From an uncultured Muribaculaceae bacterium (GTDB lineage Bacteria; Bacteroidota; Bacteroidia; Bacteroidales; Muribaculaceae), in NCBI GenBank assembly GCA_934661195.1, contig CAKUJD010000001.1, positions 62,001 to 126,000 on the forward strand: DNA of 64,000 bases, read 5' to 3'. Below, in pieces: positions 17,068-27,964 of the stretch. The notes beneath the pieces are model-generated. The model was not told where the DNA came from, did no database searches, and saw only the letters and a list, made by a program, of their open reading frames with translations. How positions within the stretch are numbered: the stretch's first letter is position 1; every line of letters starts with the position of its first letter. The translations under genes were made by a program, and so were the position numbers.

Positions 17068-17216
17068 GCAAAAAACTGCGAATAGCAGCGCAGTTGGCAC
17101 ATTTATAACGCTGTGCGCGGTGTGCTTTTACGCGTTTTTTCACTATTTTTGTGCCGAGTTATGGCCGCGGCATGGCGGCTGCAGCGCGAAATGCAAAATT
17201 AATCAACGAGTTAGCT

Positions 17217-18629
17217 ATGACCATCAATCCGCTATTCATTAAGCAGATGGGCGGCCTTCTGCCGCCCGACGAGTGCAAGGCCCTTGCCGGAGCCATCACC
17301 GGCAGCCTGCCAGAGGTGTCGGTGCGCGTCAACGCCCGCCGCGGTGCCGCGGTGCCCGCAGGTGTGCAGCGTGTGCCGTGGTGCGCCGAAGGTTTTTATG
17401 TGCCGGGCGAGCGTCCGCAGTTCACATTCGACACCGACTTCCAGTCGGGCCTTTACTATGTGCAGGATGCGTCGTCGATGTTCATAGCCCACGTGCTGCG
17501 CTCGCTTTCGGGCGCTGAGCCGCTGCGCTACCTCGACCTGTGTGCAGCCCCTGGCGGCAAGACCACGGCCGCCCTTGGCGCGCTGCCCGAGGGGTCGCTG
17601 GAGGTGGCCAACGAGATAGTGCCGCTGCGCGCACGCGTGCTGCGCGACAATGTGGCCCGATGGGGCAGCGCCCACTGCATGGTGAGCTGCAACGCGCCGC
17701 AGGCTTTCACGGGGCTGACGCACTTTTTCGATGTGGTGGCCGCCGATGTGCCGTGCAGTGGCGAGGGCATGATGCGTAAAGACGCCACCGCGGCCGAGCA
17801 GTGGACTCCGCAGCTGGTGGAGCAGTGCGCGGCGCGCCAGCGCACAATAATCGATGATGTGTGGCCCTCGCTGCGGCCTGGCGGTCTGCTCATCTACAGC
17901 ACCTGCACTTATAACCGCCAGGAAAACGAGCAAATGGTGGACTACATTGCCGACCGCTATGGTGCCGAGTCGGTGGCCGTGCCCGTAGAGCCGGAGTGGG
18001 GTATAAGGCAAGGCATCGACACCGGCCACCACTGCTACCGCTTCATGCCACACCTCACGCGCGGTGAGGGCCTGTTTATGTGCGTGCTGCGCAAGCCTGC
18101 CGACGAACCCGTCAGCCAACTCAAACCTCAAAAGCAGCGTGGAGGCAAGCAGCAGGCCAAACCAGCCGCCGTGCCGGCCGAGGCCCGGCAGTGGCTCGAT
18201 GCGTCAGCCGACTTTGCCTTTGCCACCGCCCCCGACGGCACTGTGGTGGCTTCGCCTGCCGGCTGTCAGGCCGAGCTGGCCACTCTGCGCCAGCACCTCA
18301 ACCTGATTCACAGCGGCACAGCGGTGGGCATTGTCAAGGGGCGTAAGTTCTCCCCGAGCCACGAGTTGGCCTTGTCGCAGCATTTGGCCAGCGGCGCGTT
18401 TCCCGTGGTGGAGGTCGACTACTCCACGGCCATTGCCTATCTGCGTGGCGAGTCGCTTGGCGCCATTGGTGACAGCCGGGGCTACTGCCTGCTCACTCAC
18501 CGCGGCCAGCCGCTGGGCTTTGTCAACAACCTCGGTACGAGGGCCAACAATCTGTTGCCCAAGGCACTGCGCATCCTCAGTCACACCATGCCCGCCACCG
18601 AACCCGCTGTGCTCCGTCCCACCATGTAG
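17217..18629 (+). CDS. RNA cytosine-C5 methyltransferase (NOL1/NOP2/Sun, RsmF-like)
   Basis: A 470-residue SAM-dependent enzyme expected to methylate a cytosine in rRNA or tRNA. The SAM site is YLDLCAAPGGKT, the first catalytic cysteine motif is VPCSGEGMMRKD and the nucleophile motif is STCTYNRQENE. A C-terminal PUA-like region follows (VGIVKGRKFSPSHELAL), as in RsmF/YebU-type proteins. The ATG at 17217 is used. A TATTTTTG box at 17144-17151 could drive it. It diverges from the slyD-like gene. Confidence 0.9.
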   Translation: MTINPLFIKQMGGLLPPDECKALAGAITGSLPEVSVRVNARRGAAVPAGVQRVPWCAEGFYVPGERPQFTFDTDFQSGLYYVQDASSMFIAHVLRSLSGAEPLRYLDLCAAPGGKTTAALGALPEGSLEVANEIVPLRARVLRDNVARWGSAHCMVSCNAPQAFTGLTHFFDVVAADVPCSGEGMMRKDATAAEQWTPQLVEQCAARQRTIIDDVWPSLRPGGLLIYSTCTYNRQENEQMVDYIADRYGAESVAVPVEPEWGIRQGIDTGHHCYRFMPHLTRGEGLFMCVLRKPADEPVSQLKPQKQRGGKQQAKPAAVPAEARQWLDASADFAFATAPDGTVVASPAGCQAELATLRQHLNLIHSGTAVGIVKGRKFSPSHELALSQHLASGAFPVVEVDYSTAIAYLRGESLGAIGDSRGYCLLTHRGQPLGFVNNLGTRANNLLPKALRILSHTMPATEPAVLRPTM

Positions 18630-18984
18630 CAAATGCTTTTTCGCCTGTCCAAAACGATAATTGTTTCGCGATGGAGGTGAATGTGCCAAACATCGACGAA
18701 TATTGTTTGGCTCATTCACACAGGCCAACTCGCTGGAATTGCCGCTTTTTCTGTGGCTTTGGCATGCCGCGTTCTAACTGGGAAATTAATACTAATAAAA
18801 TGCTCGTATAAAACACGTTTTTTATGTCGAAAACATGCGCGGGTCTGTACGAACTTCGGGCCACAAATCCAACCGCTGTCTGTCCCAGTGCCCCCCGCAC
18901 ACAAAAGGCGCCAACCCCACAAGGGGGCTGGCGCCTGTATACATTATATATATGTGCGCACACAGGCGCGCACAAGTGCTGTCG
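18630..18984. other. Intergenic region between convergent genes
   Basis: This 355-bp stretch holds the gyrB terminator near its right end (18906-18936) and otherwise AT-rich sequence. I see no convincing gene or promoter. Confidence 0.6.
18902..18936 (-). terminator. Intrinsic terminator of gyrB
   Basis: AGGCGCCA-ACCCC and GGGGGC-TGGCGCCT pair in a long GC stem around an ACAA loop. In the leftward transcript the stem is followed by a TTTTG run. Confidence 0.8.
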
Positions 18985-21396
<2,412 letters not shown>

Positions 21397-22683
21397 ATGA
21401 AATTTACAATGAGAAAATCACTGTTACTGGCCGCGCTGCTGCTTACCGCGGTGGGCGCCGCAGCCGGAATACGCGACGACATCAAGGCCAACGCACGCCT
21501 CAGTGCCAACAACTATTATGCCTACCCCGACAAGAATCTGCCAAAGCTCACTCCGGCTCCGGCTGGCTACGAGCCTTTCTTTATGAACCATTATGGCCGT
21601 CACGGCAGCCGCTGGCTCATAAGCAAGAGCCAGTATGGCTTCCCCATAAGCCAGCTCGAGAAGGCTGCGAGCCAGGGCAAGCTCACCAAGCGCGGACAGC
21701 AGGTGCTCGACACGCTGCGCATGGTGCGCAAGGCCTCTAACCTGCGCCTTGGTGAGCTCAGCGACATCGGAGCCGAGCAGCACCAGGGCATTGCCGCGCG
21801 CATGATGCGCAACTTCCCAGAGGTGTTTGCTGGCGACGCGCCAGTCGATGCCAAGTCGACCATCATCATTCGCTGCATACTGTCGATGCAGAATGAGACC
21901 GACCAGCTCAAGGCCCTGAACCCGAGTCTGCGCATCACCACCGACGCCAGCGAGCACGACATGTATTACATGAACTACACCGACACTGTGATAGCCGCCC
22001 TGCGCGACGCCGCCATGCCGCAGGTCGAGAAGTTTGGCGACAAGCACCTCGACCCCTCGCACATGCTAAAGGTGCTCTTCACCGACCAGAAGTGGGCCCG
22101 CGACAGCATCGATGGCCGCAAGCTGCTGACGCGCCTCTTCGACGTGGCCGGCAACATGCAGAGCCACCACCAGTTTGAGAATGTGAATTTCTACGACCTG
22201 TTTTCGGCCGACGACCGCTACAACGTGTGGGCCTACAACAATGCCCGCTGGTATGTGCTTTCGGGCGAGACTCCGCTCACACGCTGCCGCGTGGACTACA
22301 ATCAGGCCAACCTGCTGCGCGACTTCATAAAGGCTGCCGACCGCGGCATAGCCTTGGGCCACAACAGCGCCACCCTGCGCTTTGGCCACGAGAGCGTGCT
22401 GCTGCCGCTGGCCTGCCTCATGGGCATAAATGGCGCCGACTACCGCACCACCGACCTTGAGACGCTGGCCGACCACTGGCAGAGTGGCAAAATATTCCCA
22501 ATGGCTTGCAACATTCAGATGGTGTACTACCGCAAGAAGGGCAGCGACGATGTGCTGGTGAAGGTGCTGCTCAACGAGCACGAGGCCACGCTGCCCGTGA
22601 AGACAGATGTGGCCCCATACTACCACTGGAGCGATGTGCGTGCCTATTTTGAAAACAAGTTGGCTCAGCAGCCCAAACCATAA
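21397..22683 (+). CDS. Secreted histidine phosphatase (acid phosphatase/phytase superfamily), copy A
   Basis: A 428-residue protein with a signal peptide (to about residue 23). The catalytic RHG motif is RHGSRW at 68-73, with the nucleophile His69. The partner motif expected as HD or HAE is His331-Glu332-Ser333 in LRFGHESVLLPL. The clade 2 histidine phosphatases include phytases and inositol-polyphosphate phosphatases; the substrate cannot be read from sequence. It is the first of two adjacent paralogues, six bases apart, under one promoter. Confidence 0.85.
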   Translation: MKFTMRKSLLLAALLLTAVGAAAGIRDDIKANARLSANNYYAYPDKNLPKLTPAPAGYEPFFMNHYGRHGSRWLISKSQYGFPISQLEKAASQGKLTKRGQQVLDTLRMVRKASNLRLGELSDIGAEQHQGIAARMMRNFPEVFAGDAPVDAKSTIIIRCILSMQNETDQLKALNPSLRITTDASEHDMYYMNYTDTVIAALRDAAMPQVEKFGDKHLDPSHMLKVLFTDQKWARDSIDGRKLLTRLFDVAGNMQSHHQFENVNFYDLFSADDRYNVWAYNNARWYVLSGETPLTRCRVDYNQANLLRDFIKAADRGIALGHNSATLRFGHESVLLPLACLMGINGADYRTTDLETLADHWQSGKIFPMACNIQMVYYRKKGSDDVLVKVLLNEHEATLPVKTDVAPYYHWSDVRAYFENKLAQQPKP

Positions 22684-22689
22684 TAAACC

Positions 22690-24039
22690 ATGCATAGCAG
22701 AGTAAGTGATATGGCTAAACTAATGCAACGCTTTGCCATGGCGGCTTTTGCCGCCGCTGTGGCGCTGACTTCCGCTGCGGCCACTCCGCGCCAGCAGATT
22801 GCGGCTGTGCCGGGGCGCGCGGGTAGCAATCATTTCGCCTACCCATATCCCGAACTGGAACTGCCGCGTCTGTCGGCGGCTCCCAATGGCTACGAGCCTT
22901 TCTACATCGACCACTATGGCCGTCACGGCAGCCGCTGGCTCACAAGCAAAAAGAGCTATAACCGCCCAGTGGCCCAGCTCGAACTGGCCGCGCGCCACGG
23001 GGCTCTGACTCCGGCCGGCCGCGCCTTGCTCGACACGCTGCGCATAGTGGCCAAGGCCGCCCGCGGACGCATAGGCGACCTCACCGACGTTGGAGCCGAG
23101 CAGCACCAGGGCATCGCCGAGCGCATGGTGCGCAACTTTCCCGAAGTGTTTGCCGGCGAGGCGCGCATCGACGCGCGCTCGACCACGGTGATACGCTGCA
23201 TCTTGTCGATGCAGAACGAGACCATGACCATGCGCGGCCTTAATCCGCGACTGCGCGTCACCACCGACGCCAGCCTGCACGACATGCACTACCTTGGCTG
23301 GGGACACGGCGAGGACACTTGCGCCAACGCGCTGCACAAGCGCATGCGCCGCCTCACCGACAGCGTGGAGCGCGCCATGCTGCATCCCGGACGCTTTGCC
23401 GCCTCGCTCATTGCCGACGGGCGGCTGCTGCGCGACAGCGTCGACCAGCTGCGGCTCATGGCCGACGTGTTCGACGTGGCCGGCTCGCTGCAGGGCCACA
23501 AGGCCTATCGCGGCATCGACCTCTACAAGCTGTTCACCGCCGATGAAATCTACGACCTGTGGCGCAACAAGAACATTTACTGGTATGTGCAGTGGGCCAA
23601 TGCTCCGCAGACGGGCAACCGCATGCCATACATCGAGCGTGAGTTGCTGGCCAACATGCTGGCCAGTGCCGACAGCGCCCTGGCCACGGGCAGCCGCGGA
23701 GCATCGCTGCGTTTCGGCCACGAAACCTGCCTGTTGCCGCTGGCCTGCCTCATGGAGCTCGACAGCGTCAACTACTCTTGCCGCGATCTGAGCACTCTGG
23801 CCGACCACTGGCAGAACTACAACATCTTTCCTAAGGGCTGCAACATCCAAATGGTGTTTTACCACCGCACAGGAGCGCGCCCGCCCTACAAGGCGGCCGA
23901 CGTGCTGGTGAAGGTGCTGCTCAACGAGCACGAGGCCACGCTGCCCGTGAAGGCTGCGAGCGGGCATTACTACCGCTGGAGCGATGTGCGGGCCTACTAC
24001 CAGCGGAAATTGGCTAAGCGCATCGACTGGAGCGACTGA
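22690..24039 (+). CDS. Secreted histidine phosphatase, copy B
   Basis: A 449-residue paralogue of the preceding gene, clearly alignable end to end (NGYEPFYIDHYGRHGSRWLTSK). Catalytic RHGSRW is at 78-83 and the second motif is His344-Glu345-Thr346. A signal peptide is present; initiation could be at 22690 or at Met8 (22711). It differs mainly by insertions in the middle and before the C-terminus. Both copies end in the conserved stretch VLLNEHEATLPVK followed by a Tyr/Trp-rich tail. A strong hairpin follows. Confidence 0.85.
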   Translation: MHSRVSDMAKLMQRFAMAAFAAAVALTSAAATPRQQIAAVPGRAGSNHFAYPYPELELPRLSAAPNGYEPFYIDHYGRHGSRWLTSKKSYNRPVAQLELAARHGALTPAGRALLDTLRIVAKAARGRIGDLTDVGAEQHQGIAERMVRNFPEVFAGEARIDARSTTVIRCILSMQNETMTMRGLNPRLRVTTDASLHDMHYLGWGHGEDTCANALHKRMRRLTDSVERAMLHPGRFAASLIADGRLLRDSVDQLRLMADVFDVAGSLQGHKAYRGIDLYKLFTADEIYDLWRNKNIYWYVQWANAPQTGNRMPYIERELLANMLASADSALATGSRGASLRFGHETCLLPLACLMELDSVNYSCRDLSTLADHWQNYNIFPKGCNIQMVFYHRTGARPPYKAADVLVKVLLNEHEATLPVKAASGHYYRWSDVRAYYQRKLAKRIDWSD

Positions 24040-24449
24040 CCGCATATCCACTCCATTCACAACAAATAGCCGATCACAGGCGCGGGGCGCACTCACCTTT
24101 TGGGGGAGTGCGCCCCGCGCTCGCTTGATGCCAAACTGCATTATGCCCTCCAATTGCCAGCAATATTTTTTTGCCAAAATGTGGTGAAAAAGCTTTATTG
24201 CAATCGTTTTTAGCGATAACTAAAAGGGGTTTCATGCCATAATTCCGCTTGCAAACCGTGATTTCATTCCCTTGATTTTGAAAAGCGGCATTTTATCATT
24301 AATTTTGTCTATAGCAAAGGCGACATTCAATCGCTGTTTTCATTCACCGCTATCGAAACAAACCATTACCAACGTTATGCTTCGGCCATGCAATGATAGT
24401 AATTTCGCAAGCGTAAAAAGGGAAACAACATATAAAAAGCGATTGAATT
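24040..24449. other. Intergenic region with a strong hairpin
   Basis: About 410 bp. A GC hairpin lies at 24080-24120; the remaining 330 bp are AT-rich with no exact TAnnTTTG box, though the promoter of the small membrane protein gene should lie here. Confidence 0.5.
24080..24120 (+). terminator. GC hairpin after the phosphatase pair
   Basis: A perfect 15-bp stem (24080-24094 with 24106-24120) with an 11-base loop. No T-run follows, so it may act as an mRNA 3' stabiliser or a weak terminator. Confidence 0.65.
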
Positions 24450-24620
24450 ATGACAGATGTAAAGACTTTATGGATTTTGATTGTCGGGCTCACCGTGGTG
24501 GGCTTAATGCTGCGTGAAATTTATATTTTCGGACACAAACACGGCAACATGAAGGCGATTGAATACGACGACGAGACCGCTCTCTTCGTCGACGACGATG
24601 CCATCGAAAGCGATGACTAA
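24450..24620 (+). CDS. Small single-pass membrane protein
   Basis: A 56-residue open frame from ATG 24450 to TAA 24620. Residues about 7-21 (LWILIVGLTVVGLML) form one membrane helix, followed by a basic segment (HKHGNMK) and an acidic tail (DDDAIESDD). The clean topology, positive-inside signal and near-neighbour position 98 bases upstream of a LysR gene support a real gene, but no family is recognised and no Shine-Dalgarno is seen. It could be an accessory peptide of a membrane complex or regulator. Confidence 0.55.
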   Translation: MTDVKTLWILIVGLTVVGLMLREIYIFGHKHGNMKAIEYDDETALFVDDDAIESDD

Positions 24621-24717
24621 GCCGCTGTAAAAGCCGCGCCTTTGCGTCTGCAAGCTGCCCGCGCTGCAATGGCGGGGCAGGGCAGTGACTGAAAACTGCA
24701 ACAAAAAAGCAAGCATT

Positions 24718-25629
24718 ATGGAACTACGGCAACTACGTTATTTCTTGAAAACGGCCGAGCTACTCAATTTCTCTGAGGCAGCCCGGTCGCTTTGTGTCAC
24801 ACAAAGCACACTGTCACAGCAAATCAAGCAGCTCGAAAACGAATTTGGCGTGCAGCTGTTCGACCGCAACAGCCATGAGGTGCGCCTCACCGAAAGCGGC
24901 CAGGAACTGCTGCCCTTTGCGGCCAAGACGCTGTCGGCCAGCGAGGCGTGCAGCCAGCACATGCTCGACCTGAAAAACATTGTGGCCGGCACGCTTAAGA
25001 TAGGCGTCACCTACTCGTTCAGTCCCATGCTCAGCGAGACGCTGCTCACATTCATCAAGCAGTATCCCAGCATAAAGCTGCGCATATTCTACAACCCCAT
25101 GGAGGAGCTGCTGCTGATGCTTGAAAAGCGCGAAATCGACTTCGTGCTGGCCTTCAAGCCTGCGCGCCACCACCCGCACATCGAGTCGCACGTGCTGTTT
25201 GAAAACCACCTGTCGGTGATTGTGGCCAAAAACCACCCGCTGGCCGCGCGCGACAAAATATCGCTCACCGAGCTGCAGAACTACGACTTGGTGCTGCCCA
25301 GCCGCGGCCTTCAGGCGCGCAACGCATTCGAGAAAATGATTCAGGGCAAGGAACTCGACTTTAAGACCAATATCGAACTCAATGAGGTGAACATACTGCT
25401 CAAGGTGATTCGCGAGGGGCGGCTTGCCACCATACTCAGCGAGGCCACCATAATGGGCGAGAGCGGTGTGGCTGCCGTGCGCCTGGATGTGCCCAGCGAG
25501 GAAAACACCATGGAGGGCTGCATACACGTGCTCAAAGACAGCTACATTAAGAACTCGGCGCGCGAATTCATGCGCATGCTGTGCGACAGCGACTCGATTC
25601 GCCTGCGCGCATATGAGTGGATCGACTAA
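24718..25629 (+). CDS. LysR-family transcriptional regulator
   Basis: A 303-residue LTTR. The winged helix-turn-helix is at residues 1-60 (MELRQLRYFLKTAELLNFSEAA...QSTLSQQIKQLE), followed by a linker helix and a periplasmic-binding-like effector domain from about 90. The CynR/OxyR-like subgroup is plausible from length and the effector-domain sequence, but no redox cysteine pair is obvious. LysR proteins usually regulate a neighbouring or divergent gene; the nearest candidate here is the small membrane protein gene upstream. A perfect terminator follows. Confidence 0.92.
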   Translation: MELRQLRYFLKTAELLNFSEAARSLCVTQSTLSQQIKQLENEFGVQLFDRNSHEVRLTESGQELLPFAAKTLSASEACSQHMLDLKNIVAGTLKIGVTYSFSPMLSETLLTFIKQYPSIKLRIFYNPMEELLLMLEKREIDFVLAFKPARHHPHIESHVLFENHLSVIVAKNHPLAARDKISLTELQNYDLVLPSRGLQARNAFEKMIQGKELDFKTNIELNEVNILLKVIREGRLATILSEATIMGESGVAAVRLDVPSEENTMEGCIHVLKDSYIKNSAREFMRMLCDSDSIRLRAYEWID

Positions 25630-25665
25630 GAAGTTACTATATATTTGCGATTTAACCATAAATCA

Positions 25666-25704
25666 AGCGGGTGAATGCCGACCGATGGCATTCACCCGCT
25701 TTTT
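25666..25704. terminator. Terminator between lysR and the TPM operon
   Basis: A perfect 14-bp stem (25666-25679 with 25687-25700) with a seven-base loop and T5 on the plus strand. It lies between convergent genes and may serve both. Confidence 0.88.
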
Positions 25705-25738
25705 GCTGTGTTGCAGTCATGGAGGCCGCCAGGCGCCG

Positions 25739-26548
25739 TCACCACGAGCCTCCAGCACCGCCGCCGCCAAAGCTGCCGCCGCCAAACCCGCCGAATCCTC
25801 CGAAGCCGCTCCCGCCCGACGACCACGATGAGCCGCCGTTGCCGTAAGGGCCTCCGTAGAATGTGGGGCCTATGGTGTAGCCGCCGTTGCCCCCTCGGCC
25901 CCGGCCTCCTCCGCCCGACTTGCGGCTAAAGGCCAAAAAGCCGCCCACCAGCAGGATAAGCAGAAACACGCCTATGCCTATCCAGAAGTCGGCCTCGTCG
26001 AAGTCGTCTTGAGCCTCCTCGAATGAATACTCGCCGGCGGCCACAGGCATGACTATGCGCAGTGCGTCCCAAATGCCGGCCGAGTAGTCGCCCAACTTAA
26101 ACTGCGGAATCATCTGCCGGGTCACAATCTCGTGGCAGGCCGCGTCGGGCAGGGCGCCTTCAAGGCCGTAGCCGGTGGCAATGAACACCTCGCCTGTGCC
26201 CGACCCGTCGGCCGGCTTGGGCTTCACCAGAATCACAAGCCCGTTGCTGTATTCCTTTTGGCCCACGCCCCACCTTTCACCTATCTGCTGCGCCATCTCG
26301 GCTTTGTCAATACCGCCAAGGTCGGCCATGGTCACCACCACTATGTGGTTGCTTGTGCGGCGCGCGAAGGCCTCAAGGGTGTCTTCCATTGCCGCGGCGT
26401 CGCTGATGATGCCGGCATAGTCGTTCACCAGCCGCGGTGGGTTGGGCTTCTCGGGCACTTGCGCCGCGGCAGGCATGGCGGCGCATATGGCCAGCGCCGC
26501 CACTGCGAGCCACAGCCTAAGCCTCGTTGTCCTCACTGTTGTCGTCAT
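25739..26548 (-). CDS. TPM-domain membrane protein with Gly-rich tail
   Basis: A 269-residue protein: signal peptide to about residue 29 (PAAAQ), TPM_phosphatase domain about 40-175 starting LVNDYAGIIS, one membrane helix at about 188-208 (IGIGVFLLILLVGGFLAF), then a low-complexity Gly/Ser/Phe tail. TPM domains (YgcG/Psb32-like) occur in proteins with suggested phosphatase or membrane-complex repair roles. Its start overlaps the end of the second TPM gene by 32 bases, indicating co-translation in a lemA-TPM-TPM operon. Confidence 0.88.
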   Translation of the reverse strand: MTTTVRTTRLRLWLAVAALAICAAMPAAAQVPEKPNPPRLVNDYAGIISDAAAMEDTLEAFARRTSNHIVVVTMADLGGIDKAEMAQQIGERWGVGQKEYSNGLVILVKPKPADGSGTGEVFIATGYGLEGALPDAACHEIVTRQMIPQFKLGDYSAGIWDALRIVMPVAAGEYSFEEAQDDFDEADFWIGIGVFLLILLVGGFLAFSRKSGGGGRGRGGNGGYTIGPTFYGGPYGNGGSSWSSGGSGFGGFGGFGGGSFGGGGAGGSW

Positions 26549-26975
26549 AAGTGATTTGGTTACTCAGTTCGTTGTTGTCCACCTCGTCGGGTGGGAAATA
26601 CTGCCTCAGGCTGCTGCCAATCTCGGCCACCACGCGGCACAGCCCGTCGGTTGCCCGCCCTTGCGACAGATATGCCGCAAGCGTGTCCTTCTCGCCCTCC
26701 CAGAAGTCGGCTGGCACGGCGTCGTTGATGCCGCAGTCGCCGATTATGGCAAATCGGCGCGACTCGTAGGCCACCAGCACCAGCACGGCGTTGCGCCGCA
26801 GGGTGCGGTACAGTCCCAGCCGGTTAAACACCCGCTCGGCTGCCTTCACGGGGTCGGCCTTGCAGCGGCGCGTCACATGCACGCAAATCTCGCCCGAGGT
26901 GTCGCGCTCGGCGGCCTCAATGGCCTGCTCGATGCGGTGCTGCTCGTCGGCGTTAAGAAAATCGGTTAGTGCCAT
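26517..26975 (-). CDS. TPM-domain protein, short form
   Basis: A 152-residue protein lacking a signal peptide, with a TPM-domain pattern (EQHRIEQAIEAAERDTSGEI, then RNAVLVLVAYESRRFAIIGD) and an acidic C-terminus. This resembles the YgcG/DUF5130-like companion that often follows lemA in Bacteroidetes. It lies 17 bases after lemA and overlaps the next TPM gene, so the three probably form a membrane-associated unit. The molecular activity is not established. Confidence 0.85.
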   Translation of the reverse strand: MALTDFLNADEQHRIEQAIEAAERDTSGEICVHVTRRCKADPVKAAERVFNRLGLYRTLRRNAVLVLVAYESRRFAIIGDCGINDAVPADFWEGEKDTLAAYLSQGRATDGLCRVVAEIGSSLRQYFPPDEVDNNELSNQITYDDNSEDNEA

Positions 26976-26992
26976 ATTGCAAGAGGGTGTTG

Positions 26993-27592
26993 TTAGTCAA
27001 AACTCACGGTCGGGGCTTTGTCGGCGCCCGCTTGAGCCTCGAAATAAGCCTTGCTCTCAAAGCCTAACGCGCCGGCAAGCATGCTGGCCGGGAAGCGCTT
27101 GATGGCCACATTATAGTCTTGCGCCACAGTGTTAAACTTGTTGCGCTCAACCGCTATGCGGTTTTCAGTGCCTTCAAGCTGTGCCTGAAGGGTTTGGAAG
27201 TTGGTGTTGGCCTTGAGGTCGGGATAGGCCTCGTGCACCGCCAGCAGGCGCGACAGCGCGTTGCCCAGCTGGCCTTGCGCCTGCTGGAATTGCTGTAGCG
27301 AAGCCTCGTCGAGTTTCGAGGGGTCGATGTGGATTTGGGTGGCCTTGGTGCGGGCCTCGGTCACGTCTTGCAGGGTTTGCTTCTCGTGCTTGGCATAGCC
27401 TTTCACGGTTGCCACCAGGTTTGGCACCAGGTCGGCCCGGCGCTGATACACGTTTTCCACTTGCGCCCATTGCGCTTCCACTGCCTGCTGCTTAGTCACA
27501 AGGCCGTTGTAGGTGCTCATCACCCATCCGGCCACAGCCAGCACCACCAGCACCACAGCGCCAATGGCCATAAGGCATCCTTTACTTTTCAT
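26993..27592 (-). CDS. lemA: LemA family protein
   Basis: A 199-residue protein with an N-terminal membrane helix (about 7-27), followed by the LemA coiled helical bundle: YNGLVTKQQAVEAQWAQVEN, NVYQRRADLVPNLVATVKGYA, and a late TVAQDYNVAIKRFPASMLAG. LemA proteins are exported helical-bundle proteins of uncertain role, repeatedly linked to TPM proteins. The ATG at 27592 is used because homology begins there. The probable promoter is 150-180 bases upstream. Confidence 0.93.
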   Translation of the reverse strand: MKSKGCLMAIGAVVLVVLAVAGWVMSTYNGLVTKQQAVEAQWAQVENVYQRRADLVPNLVATVKGYAKHEKQTLQDVTEARTKATQIHIDPSKLDEASLQQFQQAQGQLGNALSRLLAVHEAYPDLKANTNFQTLQAQLEGTENRIAVERNKFNTVAQDYNVAIKRFPASMLAGALGFESKAYFEAQAGADKAPTVSFD

Positions 27593-27740
27593 AGCTGAAA
27601 TCTGTTTGTTTTCTTGTGAATAATAAGTTGTTATTAATGTGTGCCGCACTTGTGTCGGGTGGCACATTTGTATGCTTTTTATCGGTGTGTGCTGCAACAA
27701 TTGTGCCAATGCGCATGGCGGCGCGATTCTATTCAATTCC

Positions 27741-27771
27741 CAAAATTAGGCACAAAAAGCCTGATATGCAA
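27741..27771 (-). promoter_or_regulatory. Promoter of the lemA operon
   Basis: Minus strand TAATTTTG at 27748-27741 and TTG at 27771-27769 are 20 bases apart. The leader would be about 145 bases. Confidence 0.6.
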
Positions 27772-27904
27772 TTTTTAACAAATTATAAATGTGAAAAATG
27801 GTTATAATCTTCTCTTAGGGGCGGCAAAAGATACAAAAGTTAACCAAAATCGACAAAATCACCATTTTTTGCGCAGTTTAGGACACTGTGGGTGAAACAT
27901 GTCA

Positions 27905-27912
27905 TAACTTTG
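27905..27912 (+). promoter_or_regulatory. -7 box of the FadL-like gene
   Basis: TAACTTTG at 27905-27912 matches TAnnTTTG, 52 bases before the ATG at 27965. No exact TTG at the right spacing. Confidence 0.5.
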
Positions 27913-27964
27913 CACAAGCAACAAGCAGTAAAAACATATATATTTTTTATCCCACTTCGAAGAT

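Larger units (their letters stand above)
27593..27964. other. Divergent intergenic region between lemA and a FadL-like gene
   Basis: About 370 bp of AT-rich sequence with a leftward promoter (27741-27771) and a rightward -7 box (27905-27912). The long lemA leader has a TGTGCC/GGCACA hairpin near 27640-27667. Confidence 0.5.
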
